Positions 8,117 through 16,688 are shown, numbered from the stretch's first letter. The stretch is DNA of 41,372 nt from Noviherbaspirillum suwonense (GCF_900182955.1 NZ_FXUL01000034.1:1-41372); one strand, 5' to 3'. Translations and numbers: made by a program. The notes: generated from the sequence alone by a model not told the origin.

Positions 8117-9820
8117 CTAAAATTCTTCCCAGTTCCCGGCGTCGCGTGCCGCCACCTTTGAACTGGTGGTGGCCAAGGATCGTACATTGGCTGTCGTAGA
8201 TGGTTTTCGGTTGGCAATTAGCGAAGGCGTAATGGCGGTGGCAGGCTTCTTGCCCGGGGCAGTAAGGGACGTCGGTGCCGCTCCGTCCAGCCGGAATACG
8301 CTCACCGCCTGGGACAGTGATCCTGTCTGTTCCCGCAACGATCCCGCCGCGGCCGCCGCCTGCTCTACTAAGGCGGCGTTCTGCTGGGTGACATCATCCA
8401 TCTGTCCGATCGCACGATTGACCTGCTCGATGCCGGCGCTCTGCTCCTGGGATGCCACCAGAATTTCACCCATGATTGCCGTCACCCGCTTGACGCTATC
8501 GACAATTTCTTCCATCGTAGCCCCCGCTTCCGTCACCAGCTTGCTTCCGGTGTCGATGCGCTCGACCGAGTCCCCGATCAGCGACTTGATTTCCCTGGCC
8601 GCGGCCGCCGACTTCTGCGCCAAGGTGCGCACCTCGGTTGCCACGACCGCAAAGCCCCGCCCCTGCTCGCCGGCGCGAGCGGCTTCGACTGCGGCATTCA
8701 GGGCGAGGATATTGGTCTGGAATGCTATGGAGTCGATGACGCCGATGATGTCGGCGATCTTTCGCGCGGACTCGTTGATTGAGCCCATGGTGTCGACCAC
8801 CTGGCTCATGACGGCGCCGCCCCGGATCGCGACCGCCGAAGCGGCAATAGCGACGTCATTGCCTGCGCGGGCATTGTCGGCATTCTGCCGGACGGTGGAA
8901 GTCAGCTCCTCCATCGAAGAAGCAGTCTCTTCCAGCGACGATGCCTGTTGCTCGGTACGGGAAGACAGGTCCATGTTGCCGGCAGCGATTTCGCCAGACG
9001 CAGTGGAGATAGACTGGGTGCCGGCACGCACCTGCGCCACGATGCCCACCAGGCTGTCGCGCATGTCCTTCATCGCGGCCATCACGCTATTCTGGTCGCC
9101 CGCACTGGTGATGACTCTGACTGCCAGATCGCCCTGCGCCACCCGGCGCGCAATGTCTGCGACGTCACCCGGTTCGCCGCCGAGTTGCCTCAGCAGGCTA
9201 CGGGTCATTAGGATGCCCACGATCACGGCCACTAGCAGCGCTAGCGCTCCGACCATCAGGATGATGCGTACTGACTGGCTGACTGCTGCAGCAGCTTGCT
9301 GGCTTTGCGCATCGACGTTGCGCTGTACCGACTTGACCACGACATCGATATCGGCAACGATCTGGCGCCGCAGCGGCGAGCATTCCTTGACCAGGAACAC
9401 ACCGTATTCTTCCATCTTGCCTTCGCTGCGGTATTTGCGAGGACGGTTCAGTTCTTCTGCCATGGCCAGCAGGCCCTTCCTGGCTTTCTCGAAGTCGGCT
9501 TCACCCTTGAAAGCTGGCGTCATGGCGTTCAGCGCGGCCAGATAAAGCGCTTTTTGCTGGTCGAGGATGTCGAGTTCACGGTTCGCGTCCGCCTCGCTGG
9601 TAAAGATGAACGCATTGCGGGCAGCAATACCTGTCTGGTCGAGCGCTTCCCGTGCGCTGTAGAGCTGCTCGAGTTTCTCTGCGCGCGTCCTGTTTTGCGA
9701 CTCCACCACCGCTTCAATGCTGTAGATGCGCATGAGTGCGAAGGCGGCGAGAATCATGATGAGAAGCGCCATGGCACCAAATCCCAACGCGAGCTTGGTG
9801 CTGATTTTCAGTCTTGACAT
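8117..9820 (-). CDS. Methyl-accepting chemotaxis protein, C-terminal NWEEF
   Basis: The chosen start gives 567 residues ([20 protein letters not shown]). An upstream ATG adds MQK; the leader is T/A-rich with no clear ribosome binding site. The order is: membrane segment about 10-33, periplasmic four-helix-bundle-type sensor to about 185, second membrane segment ([20 protein letters not shown]), HAMP, then a long signalling coiled coil. The highly conserved hairpin tip region is present ([37 protein letters not shown]). The protein ends NWEEF, the pentapeptide that tethers CheR/CheB methylation enzymes, after a flexible Ala/Thr/Pro-rich linker. It is divergent from the AraC gene at 9990 and probably co-transcribed with cheW 158 bases downstream. 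Confidence 0.95.
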   Translation of the reverse strand: MSRLKISTKLALGFGAMALLIMILAAFALMRIYSIEAVVESQNRTRAEKLEQLYSAREALDQTGIAARNAFIFTSEADANRELDILDQQKALYLAALNAMTPAFKGEADFEKARKGLLAMAEELNRPRKYRSEGKMEEYGVFLVKECSPLRRQIVADIDVVVKSVQRNVDAQSQQAAAAVSQSVRIILMVGALALLVAVIVGILMTRSLLRQLGGEPGDVADIARRVAQGDLAVRVITSAGDQNSVMAAMKDMRDSLVGIVAQVRAGTQSISTASGEIAAGNMDLSSRTEQQASSLEETASSMEELTSTVRQNADNARAGNDVAIAASAVAIRGGAVMSQVVDTMGSINESARKIADIIGVIDSIAFQTNILALNAAVEAARAGEQGRGFAVVATEVRTLAQKSAAAAREIKSLIGDSVERIDTGSKLVTEAGATMEEIVDSVKRVTAIMGEILVASQEQSAGIEQVNRAIGQMDDVTQQNAALVEQAAAAAGSLREQTGSLSQAVSVFRLDGAAPTSLTAPGKKPATAITPSLIANRKPSTTANVRSLATTSSKVAARDAGNWEEF

Positions 9821-9952
9821 TTTTTGCATTTTTTTTGTAATGAAAAGGTTGGCAGTGTTCTTCCAAAAAGAGAACCAAGAATATTGATGAAATAAATAAA
9901 TTTCCAATTAGTAATACTTACGGCACAATCGTTACCTACTTTAGCTATAATT

Positions 9953-9978
9953 GGTACATATAGTCCAAAAAGTGTACC
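9953..9978. promoter_or_regulatory. Inverted repeat in the chemoreceptor/AraC divergent region
   Basis: GGTACA and TGTACC are separated by 14 bases and lie 11 bases before the AraC start. A TATAAT hexamer (9946-9951) overlaps its left flank. It is a candidate operator for the AraC-family protein or another dimeric regulator. Confidence 0.4.
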
Positions 9979-9989
9979 GATCCATCCAA

Positions 9990-10862
9990 ATGAACGACGA
10001 GCTTCTGATATCGCTTCTGCCGCGCTTCAACTTTGCAGCGGAGACCTTTTTTTCGGGGGAGTTTTGCGGCTCAAATGATTTCAGCGAGAACCAGAACATA
10101 AGCCACCTGCATTTCGTACGGCGCGGCCCCGTCACCATGGCGCATGACGACGGCTCGACGATCGTGGCCGTGGAACCGACGATCATTTTTTATCCGCGGC
10201 CCTACAACCATCGCCTGATCGTGGCGCCCGGGACCGAAGCCGAACTTGTCTGCGCGAATGTCCAGTTCAAGGAAGCAGAGCGCAATCCGTTTGCCCAGTC
10301 ACTCCCGAATTACCTGGCTATCCCATTGGCAGAGGTTGATAGCATCGGCGAGATCGTTGAACTGCTGTTTGCCCGCGCTGCCACACAATCCTTTGGCAAG
10401 CGCTTCATGATGGACAAGCTCAGTGACATCCTCGTCTTCGAGGTAATTCGGCATGCCATGGAAACCGGACAACTGAAGGCGGGGGTCTTGACCGGCTTCG
10501 CAGATGTCGGCATTGCCAGGGTACTGACTCTGATTCATGAGAACCCGGCGCAGGAATGGCAGATTGGTACGTTGGCGGCCGAAGCTTCAATGTCACGCAG
10601 CAAATTTGCGAAGAAATTTCATGACCTGGTCGGCATCAGCCCGGCTGCCTATATTGCCGAATGGCGCCTCGTCCTGGCGGAAAATCTTCTGCGCCAGGGC
10701 CAGTCGGTCAAGTCCGTTGCCAGAGCGGTTGGCTATGGCACGCCACAGTCCTTTGCCAGGGTGTTCATGGAACGACGGGGCAAGACACCAAAACAGTGGG
10801 CAGCACACGTAGAAAAACCCGACTCTTCAGAAATGGAAGAGTCGGGTCGGTGGAACGGTTAA
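9990..10862 (+). CDS. AraC-family transcriptional regulator
   Basis: The 290-residue product starts MNDELLISLLPRFNF. An earlier in-frame start at 9951 overlaps promoter-like sequence and was rejected, although the chosen ATG lacks a clear ribosome binding site. The N-terminal half is a cupin-type sensor domain (HFVRRGPVTMAHDDGSTIVAVEPTIIFYPRPYNHRL). The C-terminal half has the AraC double helix-turn-helix: WQIGTLAAEASMSRSKFAKKFHDLVGISPAAYIAEWRLVLAENLL, then VKSVARAVGYGTPQSFARVFMERRGKTPKQW. It is divergent from the chemoreceptor operon, so local control of it is a reasonable inference. The last 17 codons lie within the terminator of the convergent gene, and the two stop codons overlap. Confidence 0.93.
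   Translation: MNDELLISLLPRFNFAAETFFSGEFCGSNDFSENQNISHLHFVRRGPVTMAHDDGSTIVAVEPTIIFYPRPYNHRLIVAPGTEAELVCANVQFKEAERNPFAQSLPNYLAIPLAEVDSIGEIVELLFARAATQSFGKRFMMDKLSDILVFEVIRHAMETGQLKAGVLTGFADVGIARVLTLIHENPAQEWQIGTLAAEASMSRSKFAKKFHDLVGISPAAYIAEWRLVLAENLLRQGQSVKSVARAVGYGTPQSFARVFMERRGKTPKQWAAHVEKPDSSEMEESGRWNG
10812..10846 (-). terminator. Terminator of the 10859-11782 gene, inside the AraC gene
   Basis: On the minus strand CCCGACTCTTC pairs with GAAGAGTCGGG, followed by TTTTTC. It is encoded by the 3' end of the convergent AraC reading frame. Confidence 0.88.
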
Positions 10863-11782
10863 TCCCGGGATGCAGCAAGCGCCCCAGCGGCATCAACACA
10901 GCCGCGTTCCTTCAAAAAGGCGGCAACATCAGCTGGCGCCGGTTGAGCGTCATACAGCGCATTGAGCGCTGTCGTCAGTTCATTCAGGTTGTCGCGCGCA
11001 TTGGCTGACCCGTCGTAAATCACGAGTTGCCCTATCGCGGTCTCCCCTCCCCCCTGCCATTTCACGAGAAGACGGCCGGGTTTGGCACCCGCTGGCGTCC
11101 CGTGGACTGCGGACGTTACCTGGTCAATCGCCTGCCCAACCGACACTCCCATAGAAGCAGGATCGTCAGGGAAGTCAGATGACAAAAGCAGGAAGCTCTT
11201 TTCATTGGCTTTCTGGCCTAGCGGGTCATCGTCTTCCGTTTCCGGACATCTGACACTGTCCCACGTCCAGCCGCCGCCAATTTCGTAGACTTCGATCGCC
11301 TTGCCTTCGCAGGTGATTGTGTGAGGCCGATAGTCTTCCGATTCCTCCCCCACGAACTGCAGGGTAATGATGCCCGTCGCCTCGTTATAGGACAGATCCG
11401 GCATGAGCGACACGATTTTCAGGGCCGTCTCCTTGTCGAAGCGGGGCATGCCCCAGCCGTTCCAGGCGCTGCCGTCGCTGAAGCATGGAAGGACCACGTC
11501 TTCAGCAAGGAAGTCCGCCGTTACCGTGCCGCGGCGCATGACAAGCGCCGGCGCCACAACATACTGACTGGCGAAATCCTCCGCGGACAGGAGCCGTTGA
11601 AAACCACCTCCCTGTGGCCAGATCGCAATCCGGCCATCGTCCTCGGTAGAGACCTCGTAGAGGCCACCATGCTCCTTGTGCAGGTAATAGAGCTGGGGAT
11701 GACGGTGTTCTGACGAGAGTAAGCCTTTCTCTGCTGCGCCGGATTGTTGCTCGGACTGCTTGTTTCCTTGTCGATCGTTCAT
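10859..11782 (-). CDS. Hypothetical protein, 307 residues
   Basis: The start at 11782 is chosen because GGAG stands seven bases upstream; the frame extends upstream but includes leader sequence. The N-terminus is polar and Gln-rich (MNDRQGNKQSEQQSGAAEKG). The rest looks globular and cytoplasmic, with several Trp and Gly residues (GGGWTWDSVRCPETEDDDP) and a C-terminal helical part (NLNELTTALNALYDA). There is no signal peptide. No family recognised. The unit has the shared box/hairpin leader (11810-11850) and a strong terminator, and converges on the AraC gene with overlapping stops. Confidence 0.65.
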   Translation of the reverse strand: MNDRQGNKQSEQQSGAAEKGLLSSEHRHPQLYYLHKEHGGLYEVSTEDDGRIAIWPQGGGFQRLLSAEDFASQYVVAPALVMRRGTVTADFLAEDVVLPCFSDGSAWNGWGMPRFDKETALKIVSLMPDLSYNEATGIITLQFVGEESEDYRPHTITCEGKAIEVYEIGGGWTWDSVRCPETEDDDPLGQKANEKSFLLLSSDFPDDPASMGVSVGQAIDQVTSAVHGTPAGAKPGRLLVKWQGGGETAIGQLVIYDGSANARDNLNELTTALNALYDAQPAPADVAAFLKERGCVDAAGALAASRD

Positions 11783-11809
11783 GGTTTCTCCATTTGTTGA
11801 GTGAGTACT

Positions 11810-11850
11810 CCGCTGTCGCGGGTTTGCGTTACTCATGGATATGGCGAACA
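11810..11850 (-). promoter_or_regulatory. Shared leader module, gene 10859-11782
   Basis: Box TGTTCGCCATATCCATGA on the minus strand (11833-11850), then hairpin CCGC-gaca-GCGG (11810-11821), then the ribosome binding site. The box ends 50 bases before the ATG. Confidence 0.45.
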
Positions 11851-12001
11851 TGAAATACCAGGCAAGGAAGTAAGCAAGCAAGCGATGCTTAGGCTGCCCA
11901 AGGAGCTACGCTTTAGTGTGGTTGTTCACTAATTGTGGACTTAAGCCTGTGAGCTGGTCCTATAAAAATCTTAGTTTGGGATAACAAGACTTGTTGCTGC
12001 A

Positions 12002-12337
12002 CTACTTCTTGTAGATTTTTTTTGTCAGATTTTCGCCTTGCATGACTGCGGCGGCACGCTCCGCTACAGTCAACTTGCCGCAGGCATAGGCATGGTTCGA
12101 TGTGTCAGAGCTGTCCACCTGTTTATCACCGGAGAGAAGAATGACAGTGCGCCAAATGCATGCTTTCATGAAGTCCTTTGGCAGCCCCGTTGATGCGGTT
12201 TGATACGAGTAGGCTAAGTTTCTTTGGGCTTGGTAATCTCGCCGCATTGCTTTACGCTCCAGATCTGCAGCGTCATCATTAGCAAACACATTGAGAGAGG
12301 CAAAGGCAACTAGAGCAACAATAAAAATTTTCTGCAT
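12002..12337 (-). CDS. Small exported protein, Sel1/TPR-like
   Basis: The start is the ATG at 12337, two bases after the stop of the nuclease gene, which suggests translational coupling. The 111-residue product has a signal peptide (MQKIFIVALVAFASLNVFA-ND). A helical region follows (DLERKAMRRDYQAQRNLAYSYQTASTGLPKDFMKACIWRTVILLSGD) that resembles a single Sel1-like repeat pair. Two cysteines (KACIW, AYACGK) may form a disulfide. Sel1-like proteins usually act as scaffolds. Its partner is probably the membrane-anchored nuclease upstream, but this is inference from position only. Confidence 0.65.
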   Translation of the reverse strand: MQKIFIVALVAFASLNVFANDDAADLERKAMRRDYQAQRNLAYSYQTASTGLPKDFMKACIWRTVILLSGDKQVDSSDTSNHAYACGKLTVAERAAAVMQGENLTKKIYKK

Positions 12338-12339
12338 AT

Positions 12340-13641
12340 TTAAACTGGAACGTATTTCATGGCACGTCGGAACCCCAACCGTTCTGCTTCCGCAGTGGTG
12401 TGCACATAGCATTCACCTTTTGCTGGATCAATTTTGACTCGATCGTATTGTTGGTCGAAAGGCAAATGATAGATATTGTTCTTTCCGTTAATATTACATT
12501 TGATGAGCGGGTAGTCGAATTTCATGTCCATCATTTCTATTTTGACACCTAGCTTTTCTGCAGCCCACTTCGCCGTATCAGAAAGGACTGTAGTTGTACA
12601 AAAGACAGGCTCAATTTTTGCCGTTCGCAGCATCGGCTTGGTCATTGGTAAAAGAATGGTGGTCCCATACAACTGAAAAATGTGTTTTTCGCGAATGGTG
12701 CGATGTTTTGCCCAGAATTTCGCTTGAATGACCTTCACATGATTTGACTTGGTGCAAATCAAATCCCGTCCCATATCCTTTAGCCCTTCAGTGGCACCAA
12801 AGAAGGCTACGTCCCAAGAATCCTTTTCATAAAGATACCCAATGTAGCGCTCGAACATCCGACCAATCTCGACATTGGATTTCTTGCGCTTCTTCCAGTT
12901 ATCCAAAGCAAGCTGATTACGGACTGAAGGTCGAAGTTTGGAGTATTCCTCTTTGCTGATGTACGTGCTTACTCGATCGAAATCTGGGTTGGTGTCCTCA
13001 TCCAGGACGAGCGAGGCATTCTCGTTTAGTATGTCTTCATAGTAATCCTCAAGTGCTGGATAATATTCGTGATACGTCTTTAAGACATACTCAAGAAACT
13101 TTGCGCGTTCCAAAATTTCCTTTTTCTCCAGCCGGACTTCGCGAACTTCATCTGCAGCTTTAAGAGCCGGATGTTTTTTCTTCTCGAGCGAACGGGCGGT
13201 CTTCAGATCCTTCGCTGTCATCGCTTCAGCAATCAACTCGGCAAGCCATTTACGCCCTTGAATGTAGCTTTCACTAAAGGCTTGCTCCATGCCTTCAATT
13301 GCCTTTTGCATTGCCTGTGCTTGCTTCTCTGTCTTGGTGCGCTCCCTACTCTCCTTTTCGTCGATTTCTTTTGATCGGTCATCGACTTCCTTCAAACGTT
13401 TTGCATGCTCAGTCTCACTGTAGGCACGCTGCCTCTGCTCGTGCACACTGATCTCGGTCATGCGGTTCTGGACAATTCGTTCAGCTCGTTTGTCTGCCTG
13501 AGTATTGATCCAGCCAACGACGCAGCAAATAATTACGATGCCAACGACTATAAGCCACCCGGATCCATCTGATCCGCGTGCGGCATAGGCAGAGGAACTT
13601 GTAAACAACAGTGCTAAGAGAAATGATGTCTTGAAATACAT
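12340..13641 (-). CDS. Membrane-anchored Mrr-like PD-(D/E)xK nuclease
   Basis: The 433-residue product has a hydrophobic start (about 4-20), a second membrane segment (WLIVVGIVIICCVVGWI, about 29-45), then a charged coiled coil (about 50-130) and a helical linker. The C-terminal third has an Mrr-type restriction endonuclease core: E264 in IGRMFERYIGYLYE, then GRDLI with D293, and VIQAKFW with Q306 and K308. These are the D...QxK residues of that nuclease fold. The tail (GECYVHTTAEAERLGFRRA) resembles a small Ada-like metal-fold end. Mrr enzymes cut modified foreign DNA. The membrane anchor suggests action on incoming DNA at the envelope (inference). The start lacks a strong ribosome binding site. 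Confidence 0.8.
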   Translation of the reverse strand: MYFKTSFLLALLFTSSSAYAARGSDGSGWLIVVGIVIICCVVGWINTQADKRAERIVQNRMTEISVHEQRQRAYSETEHAKRLKEVDDRSKEIDEKESRERTKTEKQAQAMQKAIEGMEQAFSESYIQGRKWLAELIAEAMTAKDLKTARSLEKKKHPALKAADEVREVRLEKKEILERAKFLEYVLKTYHEYYPALEDYYEDILNENASLVLDEDTNPDFDRVSTYISKEEYSKLRPSVRNQLALDNWKKRKKSNVEIGRMFERYIGYLYEKDSWDVAFFGATEGLKDMGRDLICTKSNHVKVIQAKFWAKHRTIREKHIFQLYGTTILLPMTKPMLRTAKIEPVFCTTTVLSDTAKWAAEKLGVKIEMMDMKFDYPLIKCNINGKNNIYHLPFDQQYDRVKIDPAKGECYVHTTAEAERLGFRRAMKYVPV

Positions 13642-13801
13642 TGGTAGGCAGTAATGAGAGCGTTCCCCGATTGTATCTTCTGTGCAATATAAATGAGAGG
13701 TAGATCAATGTTGTTTTGGTCACAGATCTGTAAACCGCATAAGTTGTGGGTGTCAACCAGTTTGTAATTGGTGACGACTTATTCAAACATATAAAAAAAT
13801 G

Positions 13802-13836
13802 AAAATAGCCCGGTCCATGGAATGGAACCGGGCTAT
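13802..13836 (-). terminator. Intrinsic terminator of the 13865-14341 gene
   Basis: On the minus strand AGCCCGGT pairs with ACCGGGCT around a partly palindromic loop, followed by ATTTTCATTTTTTT. Confidence 0.85.
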
Positions 13837-13864
13837 GGGTAGTTATCTGTGGCTAAACCGCAGT

Positions 13865-14341
13865 TTAGTGGCTGGTTGCAGGCGTTGCGCCAGCGTGTGA
13901 CGCGACAGCCGCCTTGATCTGCGCCACACGTTCGGCATTCTGATGCTTGGCAAAAAAGTCGACAATCGCATCATTGAGCCAGGCGCGGCAGGCGTCAGGC
14001 GCCGGCATCGAACCTGTTGCGGTGACGGTCTGGGCGAGCCAGAGTCCAAACGGCGCGGCCACTTCGTATTCCAGCACGCCGGGATATTCCAGATCTTCGC
14101 CGCATTCGCTAGCAACCGCGTTGATGGCGTCCACCAGGTAAGGCACGAAGCCCATGACTTCCCAGACCAGTTCGACGCAGCCGCCATTCCATGCGGTCAG
14201 GACGGCGTCGTAGTCCTTGTCATGCATGCCTTCCATGATGAAGGCGGAGTACATCGCAATCATGTGCGGATCGCGTTGTGGCGTGGGCGTACCAGGGATG
14301 AGGCGTTGGGAAATGGCGAGGCTGGATTTAACTGCTTGCAT
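13865..14341 (-). CDS. Hypothetical protein, 158 residues
   Basis: The ATG at 14341 is preceded by CAGGAGAA; a longer frame upstream runs through the leader and was rejected. The product starts MQAVKSSLAISQRLIPGTP and is mostly helical and acidic (ELVWEVMGFVPYLVDAINAVASECGEDLEYPGVLEYEVAAPFGLWLAQTVTA), without a clear signal peptide. No family recognised. It carries the most complete example of the shared leader: a box at 14406-14423, two hairpins at 14364-14395, a strong ribosome binding site and its own terminator. Confidence 0.65.
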   Translation of the reverse strand: MQAVKSSLAISQRLIPGTPTPQRDPHMIAMYSAFIMEGMHDKDYDAVLTAWNGGCVELVWEVMGFVPYLVDAINAVASECGEDLEYPGVLEYEVAAPFGLWLAQTVTATGSMPAPDACRAWLNDAIVDFFAKHQNAERVAQIKAAVASHAGATPATSH

Positions 14342-14363
14342 TGCATTCTCCTGAAAGGTTGGT

Positions 14364-14423
14364 TCTCGAAAATCGAGAGAGGCGGAAAGTCCGCCGGACA
14401 CTTGCGAGGAGAAATGACCAACA
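14364..14423 (-). promoter_or_regulatory. Shared leader module, gene 13865-14341
   Basis: Box TGTTGGTCATTTCTCCTC (14406-14423, minus strand), hairpin GGCGG-acttt-CCGCC (14381-14395), second hairpin TCTCGA-ttt-TCGAGA (14364-14378), then CAGGAGAA and ATG. The box ends 64 bases before the start. Confidence 0.55.
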
Positions 14424-14443
14424 TGCTTGTCTACGCCGCAAAA

Positions 14444-14477
14444 GAAAAAAGGCCCATTTTCCGAAGAAAATGAGCCT
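14444..14477 (-). terminator. UUCG-loop terminator of the CAP lipoprotein gene
   Basis: On the minus strand GGCtCATTTTC pairs with GAAAATGgGCC across a TTCG tetraloop, followed by TTTTTTC. Confidence 0.93.
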
Positions 14478-14515
14478 TGGCATACTGAAGAACCCCGAGA
14501 GGTTCAGAAGTACGA

Positions 14516-15628
14516 TTACTTCGTTGTGAAGGTCCAGGTCTTTCCGACCGGGTTTTGCTTGACCGAGCCTACAAAGGTGACTTTGTAGCTGGTGCCAGCG
14601 TCAAGCGGGCTGGTTGGCAGCAGAACGATGTTGCCGGAACCATTGATGTGCTCATCCGAGGTCAGTTTCGCACCCATCGACAGCACACCGGGCGCAGTCA
14701 GGATGCGAACATCCACGGCGGCACCGTCGCTTACCCGGGTCATCGTGTAGCTGATGACGCCAACTTCGGTCGGTGCCAGTGTTTCGGCGCCTTGCGAGTA
14801 CAGGTTGACCAGTACCGGACGACCCACACCAGTGCCCACGCCAATATCGGCTGCAGGCGTTGGCAATTCAAGCTGGTTGAAGAACGTGGTTTCCACGCCC
14901 GTCTGACCAGCCGAAGGCGTCACCGAAACCGAACCTGCTTTTGGCAGTTGCGGTTTCATTTCGTTGGCAACGTCATGGCCAAGAACGATGACGCAGGTCT
15001 TGCCCGGTGTGACCGAAATGCCGACTTCGCGATACCAGTTCACCAGGGAGATCAGGTGATAGACCGAGTTGAACAGGTTCTTCGCGCAATCGCCCGCCGG
15101 GGTATTGACGGTCACGTTTTCGGTAACCGTACCCGTGTACTGGGCAAAGATGGCACGTTCCGCCGGAGACTGCCCGGTAAAGCCAAACAGCGCCGGGTCC
15201 TGGTAGTGCGGTCCAAGAATGCCGTTGAACGTAGAGTTGATATAGGTTGCGTTCTTGTACAGCTCGTTTTTCACAAAAAAGAAGTCATGGTTCATTGCTG
15301 CAAAATCGAGCTTCAAGCTTTGCTGCAGCAGACCCACGCCCATTGCACCGCGCATATCATTCAGCGCCTTGAAGATTGCCGCTTCTTCGAGGGTGGATGC
15401 ATACTGCGCAGCCGGCACCGACGTCACCGGATCGACCACAGTGGTCGATGCGAGGATCGGCGTCTGAGGAACGTTGTTGCCACTGCCTGTACCGGTATTG
15501 GTGGTGATGTTGCCGCCGGTAGTCGCGCTCGTCGAAGAATTGCCACTGTCACTACCGCCGCCACCGCCACCGCAACCTGTCAGTGCCAGACCTGCGATCA
15601 ATGCGACGAGAATTGCCTGCTTCTTCAT
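14516..15628 (-). CDS. CAP-domain lipoprotein
   Basis: The start at 15628 gives 370 residues, with a lipoprotein signal MKKQAILVALIAGLALTGC followed by Gly and Ser/Thr-rich linker. The Cys is the expected lipidation site, so the protein is membrane-anchored and faces the periplasm or cell surface. Residues about 75-230 resemble a CAP (SCP/PR-1) domain: EEAAIFKALNDMRGAMGVGLLQQSLKLDFAAMNHDFFF and later VNWYREVGISVTPGKTCVIVLGH. The C-terminal about 110 residues look like an immunoglobulin-like strand domain ending GKTWTFTTK. AGGAA precedes the ATG. The CAP call rests on overall pattern; the active-site residues are not all certain. Confidence 0.75.
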   Translation of the reverse strand: MKKQAILVALIAGLALTGCGGGGGGSDSGNSSTSATTGGNITTNTGTGSGNNVPQTPILASTTVVDPVTSVPAAQYASTLEEAAIFKALNDMRGAMGVGLLQQSLKLDFAAMNHDFFFVKNELYKNATYINSTFNGILGPHYQDPALFGFTGQSPAERAIFAQYTGTVTENVTVNTPAGDCAKNLFNSVYHLISLVNWYREVGISVTPGKTCVIVLGHDVANEMKPQLPKAGSVSVTPSAGQTGVETTFFNQLELPTPAADIGVGTGVGRPVLVNLYSQGAETLAPTEVGVISYTMTRVSDGAAVDVRILTAPGVLSMGAKLTSDEHINGSGNIVLLPTSPLDAGTSYKVTFVGSVKQNPVGKTWTFTTK

Positions 15629-15751
15629 GGTGAAATTTCCTGCCTTGTTGGTGTTAAACATGATGTGCTTTCTTGGTGAGTTAAAAAGGATTCCAGACCT
15701 TGCGATTACATCTGGCTTCCGGATATGACTGACAGTCGTTTGTAAGGCGGC

Positions 15752-16060
15752 TCAGTGCCCTGCCTGGGGACCCACCTGCCGCGCGGCCGCAATATCTTCG
15801 ACAAAGAAAGCCAGCGCCTCAAACGGAAGGCCGTATCCCTTGCAGACCTGCACGATCGTGCTGAACTTCGGGTCGCGGATCTTGCCCGCTTCGAGCTTGC
15901 TCAGCACCGGAAGAGAAAGGTCGCTGCGGCGTTTGATGTCGCTGATTGTCAATGGTCGGCCTGATGCGCCGCGTTGGGACAGGCGGGTCTTCTTCAGGAA
16001 CTCGCCCAGCGAAGGCGGCTCAATGGTAGCGTTGCAATGGGTGTCGGCTTGGATTTGCAT
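15752..16060 (-). CDS. XRE-type helix-turn-helix regulator
   Basis: The 102-residue product has a Cro/CI-like DNA-binding domain: SLGEFLKKTRLSQRGASGRPLTISDIKRRSDLSLPVLSKLEAGKIRDPKFSTIVQVCKGYGLPFEAL. The recognition helix region is LSLPVLSKLEAG. The C-terminal tail (FFVEDIAAARQVGPQAGH) is short, so there is no separate sensor domain. It is the last gene of the rdgC-led operon, 29 bases after the preceding stop, and may regulate that operon (inference). The ribosome binding site is weak, suggesting coupling to upstream translation. Confidence 0.88.
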   Translation of the reverse strand: MQIQADTHCNATIEPPSLGEFLKKTRLSQRGASGRPLTISDIKRRSDLSLPVLSKLEAGKIRDPKFSTIVQVCKGYGLPFEALAFFVEDIAAARQVGPQAGH

Positions 16061-16089
16061 GATGTTGTGTTAACCGTTCAGAAAAGAGA

Positions 16090-16482
16090 TTAGGCGCGGC
16101 TTGCGCCCTGGATGTGTGCGATGACGCGGTTGGCGTGGCCGGCGCACAGAATCATGTCCCTGAGATATTCCTCGGGGGTGGCATAACCGGCTTCATGGGC
16201 CATCCCGCCGATACCGTACTGGCGAACGATCTCGTAGCCATGCACGGGACTATGGGGGGGAAATTCTTCCACCGGAAACGGCTCAAAGAAGTGGAACCGG
16301 TACTCGCCGGGATAGCCGTCGGTTGGTTCTCCACAGTACGCACTGAAGGTGACGAACCACGGCCGCAGCGAGGTCAGGACGGCGGGATGCTGCTCGATGA
16401 GCATGTGGACCGTATATGTTTCGTCAGCGGCGGGCCAGCGCAGCGATTCCAGCGAATCGTTGTGAGGACTGGGAAAGGTCAT
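16090..16482 (-). CDS. Hypothetical protein in rdgC operon, 130 residues
   Basis: The ATG overlaps the stop of the preceding gene as ATGA, so the genes are translationally coupled. The product is soluble, rich in His, Pro and aromatic residues (SLRPWFVTFSAYCGEPTDGYPGEYRFHFFEPFPVEEFPPHSPVHGYEIVRQYG), with a C-terminal helix (PEEYLRDMILCAGHANRVIAHIQ). No signal peptide and no recognised domain. Its place between rdgC and an XRE regulator hints at a plasmid maintenance or recombination context only. Confidence 0.65.
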   Translation of the reverse strand: MTFPSPHNDSLESLRWPAADETYTVHMLIEQHPAVLTSLRPWFVTFSAYCGEPTDGYPGEYRFHFFEPFPVEEFPPHSPVHGYEIVRQYGIGGMAHEAGYATPEEYLRDMILCAGHANRVIAHIQGASRA

Positions 16483-16688
16483 GCCGCGTACTCCGACGTG
16501 GCGCGGCGCAGTTCCCGCGCATCATTGGCTTCCTCGATCAGGCGCCGGTTTTCGCGCTGCTGCTTCTTGATCTGCTCGAACTGCTGCCGGCTCATGGGCG
16601 GCGTGGTCATCAGCGCCTTGTTGGAAGCCGGGTGATCCATTTCACGATGCTGGCTTAGCTGGTTTTTCATCTCATGCCGCCAGTTCAT
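16479..16688 (-). CDS. Small basic coiled-coil protein in rdgC operon
   Basis: The 69-residue product (or 63 from a second ATG just after the rdgC stop) is highly charged, with a helical stretch SRQQFEQIKKQQRENRRLIEEANDARELRRATSEYAA. The first ATG overlaps the end of rdgC by 17 bases and has a GAGG element upstream. The stop overlaps the next start by ATGA. Its conserved position in a chain of overlapping genes supports it as real. Function unknown. Confidence 0.6.
   Translation of the reverse strand: MNWRHEMKNQLSQHREMDHPASNKALMTTPPMSRQQFEQIKKQQRENRRLIEEANDARELRRATSEYAA

Noticed and set aside
8166-9545. 459-codon plus-strand frame over the chemoreceptor gene
   Set aside because: It is the antisense shadow of the chemoreceptor, with Ser/Ala/Arg-rich composition; the minus-strand product is unmistakable.
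14555-15679. 374-codon plus-strand frame over the CAP lipoprotein
   Set aside because: Composition is Arg/His-rich and unlike a protein; the minus strand has a signal peptide, lipobox, ribosome binding site and terminator.
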